NCBI GenBank assembly: GCA_903913915.1
Contig: CAIWNE010000070.1
Coordinates: 1 to 64,000, forward strand
Direction: 5' to 3'
DNA: 64,000 bases
From: an uncultured Opitutia bacterium
GTDB taxonomy: Bacteria > Verrucomicrobiota > Verrucomicrobiia > Opitutales > UBA953
Shown here piece by piece: positions 42,604-49,361 of the stretch (positions are counted from its first letter, which is position 1; the number at the start of each line of letters is the position of its first letter). The notes under the pieces were generated by a model, which saw only the letters and a program-made list of their open reading frames with translations, was not told the DNA's origin and searched no databases. The position numbers and the translations under genes were made by a program.

Positions 42604-42674
42604 GTGCTGGCTTTGGCGTGCTGCGAATAACTCCGGCTTCCCTCGCTGGGGTGGTTGGAGTCTCTTGGGGGCCT

Positions 42675-43112
42675 ATGGCCAAGGTAGACATCGAAATCGT
42701 CCAGAAGATCCTCAAGCAGAGCGGGGTCGACGTCCGCGTCGCCGCCGAAATCCTGAACCAGATCCGCGACGCCGCGGCCGAGGAGGCTGTCGAGCGCGAG
42801 AAGCCGGCCAAGAAGCAGATGCTCGTCCTGGTCAGCGAACCCGAGGAAGGCCTGCCCAAGGATCTCACCGGCTGGGTCGTGCAGCTCCTCGAGGATGACG
42901 ACCCGTCGGAAGTCGCCGCCAAGATGGTCGACGTCGCCAAGGCCTTCAACGAATCGCCGAAAGGGCAGCGCATGCCGGTCGAGTCGTTCGGCGACGCCGT
43001 GCAGAGCATCCCCGGCAAACTTTACAAGGAGAGCGACCTGTGGATCAAGACGCGCGAACCCGTGCGCGTCATTCCGGTGAAGAATTCGATCGGCCGCCGT
43101 CGTCGCGACTGA
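42675..43112 (+). CDS. Small conserved-looking protein of unknown function
   Basis: This 145-residue acidic protein has a basic tail (NSIGRRRRD). I do not recognise the family. MAKVDIEIVQKILKQSGVDV begins a helical N-terminal half (VAAEILNQIRDAAAEEAVERE). KKQMLVLVSEPEEGLPKDLTG looks like a beta strand and turn, and GWVVQLLEDDDPSEVAAKMV another strand-helix unit. There is no signal peptide or membrane segment, so it is probably cytosolic. The ORF-track start at 42618 is less likely because the upstream residues overlap repeat-flanking DNA. The ATG at 42675 gives a natural MAK start with GGGGG about 5 nt upstream. Confidence 0.7.
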   Translation: MAKVDIEIVQKILKQSGVDVRVAAEILNQIRDAAAEEAVEREKPAKKQMLVLVSEPEEGLPKDLTGWVVQLLEDDDPSEVAAKMVDVAKAFNESPKGQRMPVESFGDAVQSIPGKLYKESDLWIKTREPVRVIPVKNSIGRRRRD

Positions 43113-43151
43113 GCGGCGAAGTTCCCGCGCGTTTTTGAAATAAGGTTCGCG

Positions 43152-43177
43152 AAAAAGCGAATTTAGCATCGCTTTTT
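43152..43177 (+). terminator. Rho-independent terminator between the unknown gene and the desaturase
   Basis: AAAAAGCGA pairs perfectly with TCGCTTTTT over an 8-nt loop, leaving a T5 run on the plus strand and on the minus strand alike. It is the only classic T-tract terminator I found in the window. It should insulate the upstream 145-aa gene from the desaturase. Confidence 0.7.
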
Positions 43178-43243
43178 AACCCTTCCCGGGCGGTTGATTG
43201 CTCTCGCCTCAGCGGGCGTCGGGGATAAGTTCGAACCCCTACT

Positions 43244-44431
43244 ATGAAGTTCAAAAACTTCCCGATCTACCGCATCGAATGGGTGACCTCCGCTTTCCTC
43301 ATCGGAACGGCGCTCCTTTCGCTGACGGTGGTGCCTTGGTTCCTCTGGACCCAGTTCCATCTCGCCGACGACGCCGCCAACAAGGTCCACGGCTGGGGCT
43401 TCATCTGGGCCATGTTCGTGTTCTATTACTACGCGACCGGCTTCGGCATCACCCTGGGCTACCACCGCCTGTTTTCCCATATCTCCTTCAAGGCCAAGTG
43501 GCCGGTGAAGGTCTTCGTGCTCCTGTTCGGCGCCGCTTCCTTCGAGAACTCGGCCCTGGATTGGTCCGCCGACCATCGCATCCACCACAAGCACGTGGAC
43601 GAGGACGAGGATCCGTACGACATCTCCAAGGGCTTCTTCTACGCCCACATCGGCTGGCTCCTCTTCCGCCTCAAGCCGAAGCCGCCCGTCACCAACGTCA
43701 AGGACCTCGAGGCCGACCCCCTCGTCATGCTTCAGCATAAGTACGTCCAGTGGATCGGAGCCTTCGTGGGCTTCGTCTGTCCGGCCCTCCTCGGTTACGG
43801 CTATGCCAAGCTCATGGGTTACGCCAACCCGGGCATGACCGCCCTGGCCGCCTTCCTCATCGCCGGCCTGCTCCGCACCGTCGTCGTCCAGCAGGGCACC
43901 TTCTGCATCAACTCGCTCTGCCACATGATCGGTCGCCAGCCTTACTCCACGGACCACAGCGCCCGTGACAGCGGCCTGGTCGCGCTCCTCACGTTCGGCG
44001 AGGGCTACCACAACTACCACCACGAGTTCCAGCACGACTACCGCAACGGCGTGAAGGGCTGGCAGTTCGATCCCACCAAGTGGATCATCTGGACGCTCTC
44101 CAAGGTCGGCCTCACCGAAGACCTGCGCCGCGTGCCGGATTCCCGCATCATGGCCGCCGAGCTCAAGGAGAAGAGCCGCACCCTCGGCCGCGACATCGAT
44201 TCCCTCGCCGCCCGCCTCGACGCCCGCACCCGCGAGCTCAAGGCCAAGACGATCGCCGCCGCCCACGAGCTCGCCAAGGAGCTCGCGCTGCGCGCCGAAG
44301 CCCTCAAGGAAGCCGCGGCTACCAAGGCCGAAGTGGCCCAGGAGACGATGGTCGAACTGCGCGGCCTGCTCAACCAGGCGGCCTCGCATCTCGAGACGCT
44401 GCGTCGCGCCGACGCCGGTTCCGCCGCCTAA
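43244..44431 (+). CDS. Fatty acid (acyl-CoA delta-9 type) desaturase with helical C-terminal extension
   Basis: A membrane di-iron desaturase that introduces a double bond into fatty acyl chains. The 395 residues carry the three histidine boxes HRLFSH (74-79), HRIHHKH (111-117) and HNYHH (about 256-260), between hydrophobic segments (SAFLIGTALLSLTVVPWFLW, FIWAMFVFYYYATGFGITLG). GEGYHNYHHEFQHDYRNG and WIIWTLSKVGL are typical of the acyl-CoA/stearoyl desaturase family. Unusually, about 90 residues follow the catalytic part (from about 305), rich in Ala, Lys, Glu and Arg with heptad-like spacing, probably a coiled coil. The upstream terminator implies its own promoter. It converges with the phosphatase gene, 12 bp apart. 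Confidence 0.9.
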   Translation: MKFKNFPIYRIEWVTSAFLIGTALLSLTVVPWFLWTQFHLADDAANKVHGWGFIWAMFVFYYYATGFGITLGYHRLFSHISFKAKWPVKVFVLLFGAASFENSALDWSADHRIHHKHVDEDEDPYDISKGFFYAHIGWLLFRLKPKPPVTNVKDLEADPLVMLQHKYVQWIGAFVGFVCPALLGYGYAKLMGYANPGMTALAAFLIAGLLRTVVVQQGTFCINSLCHMIGRQPYSTDHSARDSGLVALLTFGEGYHNYHHEFQHDYRNGVKGWQFDPTKWIIWTLSKVGLTEDLRRVPDSRIMAAELKEKSRTLGRDIDSLAARLDARTRELKAKTIAAAHELAKELALRAEALKEAAATKAEVAQETMVELRGLLNQAASHLETLRRADAGSAA

Positions 44432-44443
44432 GCGGACCGCCGT

Positions 44444-44905
44444 TCAGGACCGCAGTCCCTGCACCAGTTCGAGGACCTTCGCCTCGATCTGAGGCAGGGC
44501 TTCGTCCGGGTGCGCGCAGTCGATGTCGTGCACCGTCCAGTACTCGATGCGGTCGGCCCATTCCGGGTGAGCCTGGAGCATCATGGCGTGGTGCTCGTCC
44601 TTCTTGAGGGCGATGGTCCGATGGGCCCTTTCCAGGTCTTCGCGGCGGAGCTGGGTAGGGGCCGGGCCCGTGAGGTCGAGCGGGACCCCGAGCTCACGGA
44701 GGCGCTTTTCGGTATCCCGGGAAATCAGGGTCGGCTCATCGGCCACGAGGGACGTCAGCAGCCCGCGGGAGAAGGCCCGGGCCGGGTGCCCCATCCGGGC
44801 GGCGTGCCAGTTGAAGAGGGCCTCGGCATGGCGGCTTCGGTAGAAGTTCCCCGTGCAGACGAAGAGGGTGAGGGGGCCAGAATCTGCGCTTGTGCGGTGG
44901 GGCAT
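44444..44905 (-). CDS. Low-molecular-weight protein-tyrosine-phosphatase-like protein
   Basis: The 153-residue cytosolic protein has the signature phosphate loop VCTGNFYRS, i.e. C17-x5-R23-S, near the N-terminus as in low-molecular-weight phosphatases and arsenate-reductase relatives. WTVHDID near residues 122-128 supplies the probable general-acid Asp. The loop lacks the usual N-x-C-R-S form (CLGNICRSP) and has FYRSR instead, so substrate may differ. It is divergent from the lipoprotein gene, with only 35 bp between starts. A pyrimidine-containing leader (GGGGACTCTACCCGGC) precedes the ATG, without Shine-Dalgarno. Confidence 0.82.
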   Translation of the reverse strand: MPHRTSADSGPLTLFVCTGNFYRSRHAEALFNWHAARMGHPARAFSRGLLTSLVADEPTLISRDTEKRLRELGVPLDLTGPAPTQLRREDLERAHRTIALKKDEHHAMMLQAHPEWADRIEYWTVHDIDCAHPDEALPQIEAKVLELVQGLRS

Positions 44906-44940
44906 GCCGGGTAGAGTCCCCGCAACCTAACCTCACTGCC

Positions 44941-45189
44941 ATGGTACGCAATCTGTTCGTTCTCTCTCTCCTTTCCTTCGCTGTCGTCGGTTGCATGGGC
45001 CCCAAGAAGGGTCCGTCCCCGGTCACCGACGGCGCCGGCGACGGCAACCTCGTCCCGGCCACGCTGGCGCCGGTCGCCGCTGCTCCGGCCCTGACCCCTG
45101 ATCCGGCTCCGGCCCCCGCCGCTCCGGCCAAGAAGGCCGGCACCAAGGCCAAGGGCAAGCTCCCCCTCAACAGCACCAGCAGCAAGTAA
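44941..45189 (+). CDS. Small Pro/Ala-rich lipoprotein
   Basis: This 82-residue protein begins MVRNLFVLSLLSFAVVGC, a signal peptide with a lipobox ending at Cys18. The rest is a low-complexity tether (PAPAAPAKK) with a Lys-rich end (KKAGTKAKGK). It should be lipid-anchored in the periplasm or at the inner face of the outer membrane. No domain is recognisable. The ATG at 44941 is chosen because it gives an intact signal; the ORF-track start at 44890 would place charged residues before it. Its stop codon forms part of a hairpin shared with the convergent epimerase-like gene. Confidence 0.75.
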   Translation: MVRNLFVLSLLSFAVVGCMGPKKGPSPVTDGAGDGNLVPATLAPVAAAPALTPDPAPAPAAPAKKAGTKAKGKLPLNSTSSK

Positions 45190-45202
45190 GCCGCGAGGCT
45201 TA
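45187..45202. terminator. Hairpin built from two convergent stop codons
   Basis: TAAGCC-GCGA-GGCTTA: the plus-strand lipoprotein stop TAA (45187-45189) and the minus-strand stop TAA (45202-45200) form the two ends of a perfect 6-bp stem with a GNRA-type loop. It may act as a compact bidirectional 3' end. No T-tract is present. Confidence 0.45.
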
Positions 45203-46129
45203 CATCAACGACACCTCGGTGACGAAGGTGTCGACCTGACCGGGCTCCGCGAAACGGAGCCCGTTCTTATGTTCTGGGCTGTTGGGCGGGCCCATCCAGG
45301 GTTCGACGCAGTAATACGGCGCTTCCGGGTCCGGCGTCCAGGTGACGACGCTCGCCCAGCTGCCGGGGATGGCCTCTTCGCCGACCTTGATCGTGATGTC
45401 TTCTTCGCCGGACTTCGGTCCGAAGCTGAGCGTCGCTGATTTCAGGTTGGTGAAGATGCAGTCGGAGAGGTGCGGGCTGTCGAAGCCGATGGCCTCCGCG
45501 CCCTTGAGCTCGGCGAACGGGACCAGCTTGCCGTCGGCGGCGTGGCGCCACTGTTTCTTCGAGGGGATCTTCACGACGTAGTCGCGGCGGCTCAGGCCCT
45601 TGTGCCAAGGCAGCGTGAAATAGAAGTGATGCCCCGCGCACCAGGGCAGCGGCTGGGCGTCGCGGTTCTCGAACTCGAAGGTGATGCGCAGGAACAGCTC
45701 GAGGAAGTCGAAGCGGATGCGGAAGTCGTACGCGAACGGGTAGCAGCCGCGCCCGCGCTCGTCCTGGATGAGGCGCACCACCGCGTGCTTGGGGCCGCTC
45801 TCGACGATCTCGAAGGCCGAATCGCGGGCGAAGCCGTGCTGCGGCATCGGGCGCTTCACGCCGTCCGCGGCCTTCCAGGCGAACTTCTCGCCGTCGGCGT
45901 AGTTGCGGCCCATGAACGGGAAGAGGATCGGGTTGCCGCCGCGGACGGGGCCGATCTTGTCGAGGTCCATGGGGGCGCCTTCGGGCCAGAAGAGGATCTC
46001 GCGGTGGCCCGAGGGGACGTCGAGCTTCCAGCGGAGGAGGCGCGCGCCGCGCGTCAGGCACGTCTCGTAGGTCGAGGCGCCGACCTTCCATCGTTCCATG
46101 GGCACGCCGTTCTCTTCGTAGCTCTGCAT
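45200..46129 (-). CDS. Aldose 1-epimerase-like protein
   Basis: This cytosolic sugar mutarotase-fold protein of 309 residues is normal for the galactose-mutarotase superfamily. Visible elements are FPFMGRNY, PQHGFARDSAF (family HGFAR), PWCAGHHFYFTLP (catalytic-type His) and the C-terminal VEPWMGPPNSPEHKNGL loop, which carries the conserved acidic residue region. Whether it acts on free aldoses or on hexose phosphates cannot be decided. The ORF-track start is a TTG four codons upstream; the ATG at 46129 is preferred. It begins 43 bp after the methyltransferase gene on the same strand, so it could be the last gene of the 48941-46173 operon. Confidence 0.8.
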   Translation of the reverse strand: MQSYEENGVPMERWKVGASTYETCLTRGARLLRWKLDVPSGHREILFWPEGAPMDLDKIGPVRGGNPILFPFMGRNYADGEKFAWKAADGVKRPMPQHGFARDSAFEIVESGPKHAVVRLIQDERGRGCYPFAYDFRIRFDFLELFLRITFEFENRDAQPLPWCAGHHFYFTLPWHKGLSRRDYVVKIPSKKQWRHAADGKLVPFAELKGAEAIGFDSPHLSDCIFTNLKSATLSFGPKSGEEDITIKVGEEAIPGSWASVVTWTPDPEAPYYCVEPWMGPPNSPEHKNGLRFAEPGQVDTFVTEVSLM

Positions 46130-46172
46130 GGGCGAGAGCAAACGCGGCGTCGGCCCGGTGGCAAACGCGGAC

Positions 46173-47213
46173 TTAGCCCGCGCGCTTGGCGAAGCGGTAA
46201 TGGCAGACCATCCACTCCGAGCCGCCCCGGAAGTTCCAGAGCTCGGCGCAGGCCATGAAGAACACGCGCCAGTTGGCCAGCCACGCCTTCGCCCGCTTCT
46301 CGCCGTAGGTCTGCGCGAAGATCCGGAGGACCTCCTCGCGGTGGCGGTCGGTGTTCTGCAGCCAATGCTCCGAGGTCTGGCCGTAATGGCGGCCTTCGAC
46401 CTCCCACTGCGCCTCGAGCTTCAGGTCGTCCTGGAAGCGGCTGGCGAGGCAGTTGGAGGGCATGATGCCGCCGGTGAAGAAGTGGCGCGACATCCAGTCG
46501 GTCGAGTCCTTGGCCGCGAAGTGGTAGGCGATGTCCTTGTGCGTGAAGACGTGGAAGAACAGCTTGCCGCCGGGCTTGAGCCAGCCGGCGATGCGGCGCA
46601 TGAGCTCGGCCCAGTTCTTCATGTGCTCGAACATCTCGACCGACACCACGCGGTCGAAGCGGGACGCCTCGGCGGCGAAGACGTTCATGTCGCAGGTGAG
46701 GATGCGCACGTTCCTGAAGCCGCGCCTGGCGCATTCGCCTTCGATGTGGGCGCGCTGCGAGGCGGAGTTCGAGACGCCGGTGATGCGGGCGTTCGGGTAT
46801 TTCTCGGCCATCCAGAGGGTGAGCGAGCCCCAGCCGCAGCCGAGCTCGAGGATCTCCATGCCGTCCTTGAGCTCGGCGCGGGCGCAGGTGCGGGCCAGCA
46901 TGACCTCCTCGGCCTCGCCGAGGGTCTCGCCGCCGAGCTCGTAGAAGCAGGAGGAGTATTTCAGGCGCGGTCCGAGGCAGAGCTTATAGAACGCGGCCGG
47001 CACTTCGTAGTGCTGTTCGTTCGCCGCCTGGGTCTCGATCGCCACGGGGAGCTTGCGGAGCTCGGCGGCGAAGGCGTCGACCTTCGCGAAGCGTTCGGCC
47101 GCGGATTCCGGACGCTCGTCGGCGAGGCGCTGCTTCAGCAGGCGGCGGATTCCCCAGCGGATCACGGAGTCCGGGAGGATGTCCTTCTCGATGAGCGTGT
47201 CGATCAGCGGCAT
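46173..47213 (-). CDS. Cfa-superfamily SAM methyltransferase, coclaurine N-methyltransferase-like branch
   Basis: This 346-residue cytosolic or membrane-associated SAM methyltransferase is of the cyclopropane-fatty-acid-synthase superfamily. The SAM site is ILELGCGWGSLTLWMAEKYP, with ITGVSNSASQ following. VSVEMFEHMKNW carries the acidic/His active-site cluster. The N-terminal motif is HYEVPAAFYKLCLG and LKYSSCF rather than the HYDxGNxFY of true Cfa. FFTGGIMPS and WMVCHYRF are features I recognise from plant coclaurine N-methyltransferases and their bacterial relatives. So the substrate may not be a phospholipid acyl chain. It is the fourth gene of a minus-strand operon with DUF1295, DUF2062 and DUF1475 proteins, 52 bp after DUF1295. 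AAGGTG 5 nt before the ATG is the only good Shine-Dalgarno candidate found. Confidence 0.82.
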   Translation of the reverse strand: MPLIDTLIEKDILPDSVIRWGIRRLLKQRLADERPESAAERFAKVDAFAAELRKLPVAIETQAANEQHYEVPAAFYKLCLGPRLKYSSCFYELGGETLGEAEEVMLARTCARAELKDGMEILELGCGWGSLTLWMAEKYPNARITGVSNSASQRAHIEGECARRGFRNVRILTCDMNVFAAEASRFDRVVSVEMFEHMKNWAELMRRIAGWLKPGGKLFFHVFTHKDIAYHFAAKDSTDWMSRHFFTGGIMPSNCLASRFQDDLKLEAQWEVEGRHYGQTSEHWLQNTDRHREEVLRIFAQTYGEKRAKAWLANWRVFFMACAELWNFRGGSEWMVCHYRFAKRAG

Positions 47214-47265
47214 GGCGACACCTTGTGCGGCGTCCGCCCCGCTGGCAATCCGCCGCGGCGGAAAA

Positions 47266-48081
47266 TCAGCGACGGGGCGGACGGGGCCAGAAGGCCGGCA
47301 CGCGCGCCTGGTAGTCGGCGTAGGCCGGACCCTTCGACGTCAGGAGCTGCTGCTCCGTGAGCGGGATGCCGGTGACGCGGTTCAGGAAATAATACATCAG
47401 CACGACGCAGAACAGCCCGGGGAGGCCGCGGAACTCGGCGTTGTAGCTCATCAGCAGGAAGCCGACCCAGACGAGCCATTCGCCGAAGTAGTTGGGGTGG
47501 CGGCTCCAGGCCCAGAGGCCGCGTTCGCAGACCTGGCCCTTGTTGGCCGGGTCCTTCTTGAAGGACGCCAGCTGGGCGTCCGCGACGGCCTCGATGAGGA
47601 CGGCCAGGGCCGCCACGCCGAGTCCGACCCAGTGGATCGGGCGCGTCGGGCCGGTGGCGCCGGCGGGGCTCGACGACAGCAGGGGCAGGCAGAGGAGCGT
47701 GAGCGCCGCGGCCTGGACGAAATAGAAATAGGCCATCTGCGCGGCCATGCCTTCGCCGTGCTCCGCCCGCATCTTCAGGTAGCGGCCGTCTTCGCGGTCG
47801 AGGTGGCCGAGCACGCGGATCGCGAGGTGGGTGCCGAGGCGCAGGCTCCAGAGCGTCGTCGCGACGGCCATGAGCACGCCTTGCCCACCCATCGGCAGCC
47901 CGAACCAGTGGAGGTAGAGCATGCGCAGGGCGACGCCCGCGAAGCCGAAGGACCAGAGGACGTCGACGATCGACCAGTTATCGAGCTTCTTGGCGACGAG
48001 CCAGCAGGCGGCGAAGCAGACGCTGGAGAACCAGAGGAGCACGAACGCGTCGTAGCCGAGGGCGAAGAGAGGGCTGCTCAT
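47266..48081 (-). CDS. DUF1295 membrane protein (steroid 5-alpha-reductase-like fold)
   Basis: A 271-residue protein with about six or seven hydrophobic segments. The C-terminal signature LWAWSRHPNYFGEWLVWVGF and TGIPLTEQQ...KGPAYADYQARVPAFWP defines DUF1295, a relative of steroid 5-alpha-reductases and isoprenylcysteine methyltransferases. The reaction in bacteria is not established; reduction or modification of a lipid is plausible given the neighbouring methyltransferase. Its ATG overlaps the stop of the DUF2062 gene by 4 bp, implying translational coupling. Confidence 0.85.
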   Translation of the reverse strand: MSSPLFALGYDAFVLLWFSSVCFAACWLVAKKLDNWSIVDVLWSFGFAGVALRMLYLHWFGLPMGGQGVLMAVATTLWSLRLGTHLAIRVLGHLDREDGRYLKMRAEHGEGMAAQMAYFYFVQAAALTLLCLPLLSSSPAGATGPTRPIHWVGLGVAALAVLIEAVADAQLASFKKDPANKGQVCERGLWAWSRHPNYFGEWLVWVGFLLMSYNAEFRGLPGLFCVVLMYYFLNRVTGIPLTEQQLLTSKGPAYADYQARVPAFWPRPPRR

Positions 48082-48557
48082 GGGGCGGAAGGCTTGGGGA
48101 GCACGCGGCGGAAGACCGCGCGCAAGGCGAAGTTCAGGAGCCAGGCGGCGGCCGGGACGACGATCAGCCAGCCGATGATGCCGTGCACGTAGGCCATCCC
48201 GAACTTCTGCACGAAGCCGCCGAACGAACGGCTGAACTCGTCGACGATCGCCGAGGGCGAAAGCGGGACATGCTCGGCGCCGGTGACCGTCTCGCCCAGA
48301 CGGACGAACGGCACGATCAGAATGATCTGCAACGGGTAGCTGACATGGTTGATCACCTGCATCACCACGTGGTTGAGGCGGAAGAGCCGGCCGGCGACGA
48401 TGCAGCCGACGGTCGTCGTGCCGATGATCGGGTTGATCGCGATGGCCAGGCTGACCGTCACCGCCGCGGCCACCGCCTCCGGGGTCGCGCCTTGGCGGAG
48501 TTCCGCGACGAGCGGATCACGCACCTTGCGGCGAAGCCAATCGGAGACGCGTCCCAT
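48078..48557 (-). CDS. DUF2062 membrane protein
   Basis: A 159-residue protein with hydrophobic segments. ATPEAVAAAVTVSLAIAINPIIGTTTVGC and the LNHVVMQVINHVSYPLQIILIVPFVRLGE stretch match the DUF2062 family (conserved small inner-membrane proteins, role unknown). It starts directly after the DUF1475 gene's stop with no gap and overlaps the DUF1295 gene by 4 bp, so it is a middle gene of a tightly packed operon. Confidence 0.82.
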   Translation of the reverse strand: MGRVSDWLRRKVRDPLVAELRQGATPEAVAAAVTVSLAIAINPIIGTTTVGCIVAGRLFRLNHVVMQVINHVSYPLQIILIVPFVRLGETVTGAEHVPLSPSAIVDEFSRSFGGFVQKFGMAYVHGIIGWLIVVPAAAWLLNFALRAVFRRVLPKPSAP

Positions 48558-48941
48558 TCAGGCGACCTTACGCGTGAAGAAGACCTTGCCAAGGTCGGTC
48601 TCGCCCTTGGCGCCGAAGAGGCAGAGCAGCGCGTAGCCCGCGATGGCGAAGTTGCCGAGGGTCAGCAAGGCCGCCAGCCAGCCCAGGCGGGCGACGACGG
48701 TGCGTTCGCGCCAGGCGACGTAGAGCCAGAAGGCGAGGAAGCCGAAATAGGCGTAGAACATCGTGGCGAGACCCCACGGCTCGGAGCAGACGGTCACGTA
48801 GCCGCCGAGGACGTTGAGGCCCTTGCCGGCATACTGAGGCAGCGAGGTGATCGACGGCGCCGTACACGCGTACCAAGACACCCAGGTCATGGCGACGAGC
48901 ACGAGGATGAAGTAGACGGTCAGGGTGCGGCGGAGGGGCAT
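48558..48941 (-). CDS. DUF1475-like small membrane protein
   Basis: This 127-residue protein has about four hydrophobic helices (TLTVYFILVLVAMTWVSWYA, WGLATMFYAYFGFLAFWLYV, LGWLAALLTLGNFAIAGYAL). The short spacing and the WGLATMFYAYFGF and ARLGWLAALLTLGNFAIAGY segments fit DUF1475, a family also known from plants. It is the first gene of the operon 48941-46173. Its function is unknown; co-occurrence with a SAM methyltransferase and a DUF1295 protein points to lipid or isoprenoid chemistry in the inner membrane (inference). Confidence 0.7.
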   Translation of the reverse strand: MPLRRTLTVYFILVLVAMTWVSWYACTAPSITSLPQYAGKGLNVLGGYVTVCSEPWGLATMFYAYFGFLAFWLYVAWRERTVVARLGWLAALLTLGNFAIAGYALLCLFGAKGETDLGKVFFTRKVA

Positions 48942-48982
48942 GGGCTGAAGGTGACGGGGAAGGGGAGAAAGGCAAACAGGCT

Positions 48983-49156
48983 AGGGGGAGGACTGAGTCG
49001 ATGACGGCATTGAGGACTGAATTGAGGGCTGAATGGATGACGCAAACTTCGGGATGAAGGACGCCATTTCAGGTCCCGGGTCTCGGTCATCGGGTGTCAG
49101 GTTTTCAGGTTCCGGTACAGGTGTCGGGCAATGCATCTTCAGGGACCTGGACTTCA
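48983..49156 (+). repeat. Composite repeat: modules M0, M2, M3
   Basis: GAGGACTGAGTCGATGACGG and GAGGACTGAATTGAGGGCTG (M0), then CCATTTCAGGTCCCGGGTCT with CAGGT units (M2), GGCAATGCATCTTCAGGGAC (M3/M2 junction) and a stem C pair. Its right part matches 39749-39772. No gene is seen. Confidence 0.65.
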
Positions 49157-49224
49157 GGTAGGGACGGCTCTCCGAGCCGTCCGTCCGCAAGAATATGGCG
49201 GGCTCGGAGAGCCACGCCCTACCC
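49157..49224. repeat. Paired REP, stem type C
   Basis: GTAG + GGACGGCTC-TCC-GAGCCGTCC, linker GTCCGCAAGAATATGGC, then GGGCTCGGAGAGCCACGCCC and TACC. One base differs from the copy at 39773 in the linker. Confidence 0.85.
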
Positions 49225-49230
49225 CGAGGC

Positions 49231-49262
49231 AGCGAGGAAAGCACGTGGTGCCGTCCCTGCCT
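49231..49262. repeat. Degenerate REP, stem type D
   Basis: AAAGCACGTGGTGCCGTCCC corresponds to GGGCAGCACGTGGTGCTGTC at 39855, with the outer pairs lost. It sits in the same position relative to the stem C pair as at 39854. Confidence 0.55.
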
Positions 49263-49271
49263 CAATACAGG

Positions 49272-49294
49272 CGGATGCGATGTCATCGCATCCT
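49272..49294. repeat. REP-like hairpin, stem type E
   Basis: GGATGCGAT-GTC-ATCGCATCC: perfect 9-bp arms and a 3-nt loop. The GTAG head is degraded here (TTGCC in place of CTACC). Confidence 0.7.
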
Positions 49295-49341
49295 TGCCAA
49301 GGCAACTGCTTCGCAGCGGTTCACCATGCCAGCAGTCCCCT
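49295..49341 (-). repeat. Post-stop repeat (PSR), copy 3, after the HAF gene
   Basis: In gene sense: GAGGGGACTGCTGGCATGGT, GAACCGCTGCGAAGCAGTTG, CCTTGG. It follows the stop-proximal hairpin and is itself followed by a type E hairpin, as after pyk. Confidence 0.65.
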
Positions 49342-49360
49342 CGCGACGCGTTGCGTCGCG
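49342..49360 (-). terminator. Perfect hairpin directly after the HAF gene stop
   Basis: CGCGACGC-GTT-GCGTCGCG (8-bp arms) begins one base after the stop codon TAA. A G-rich tract rather than T residues follows on the coding strand. Confidence 0.5.
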
Positions 49361-49361
49361 C

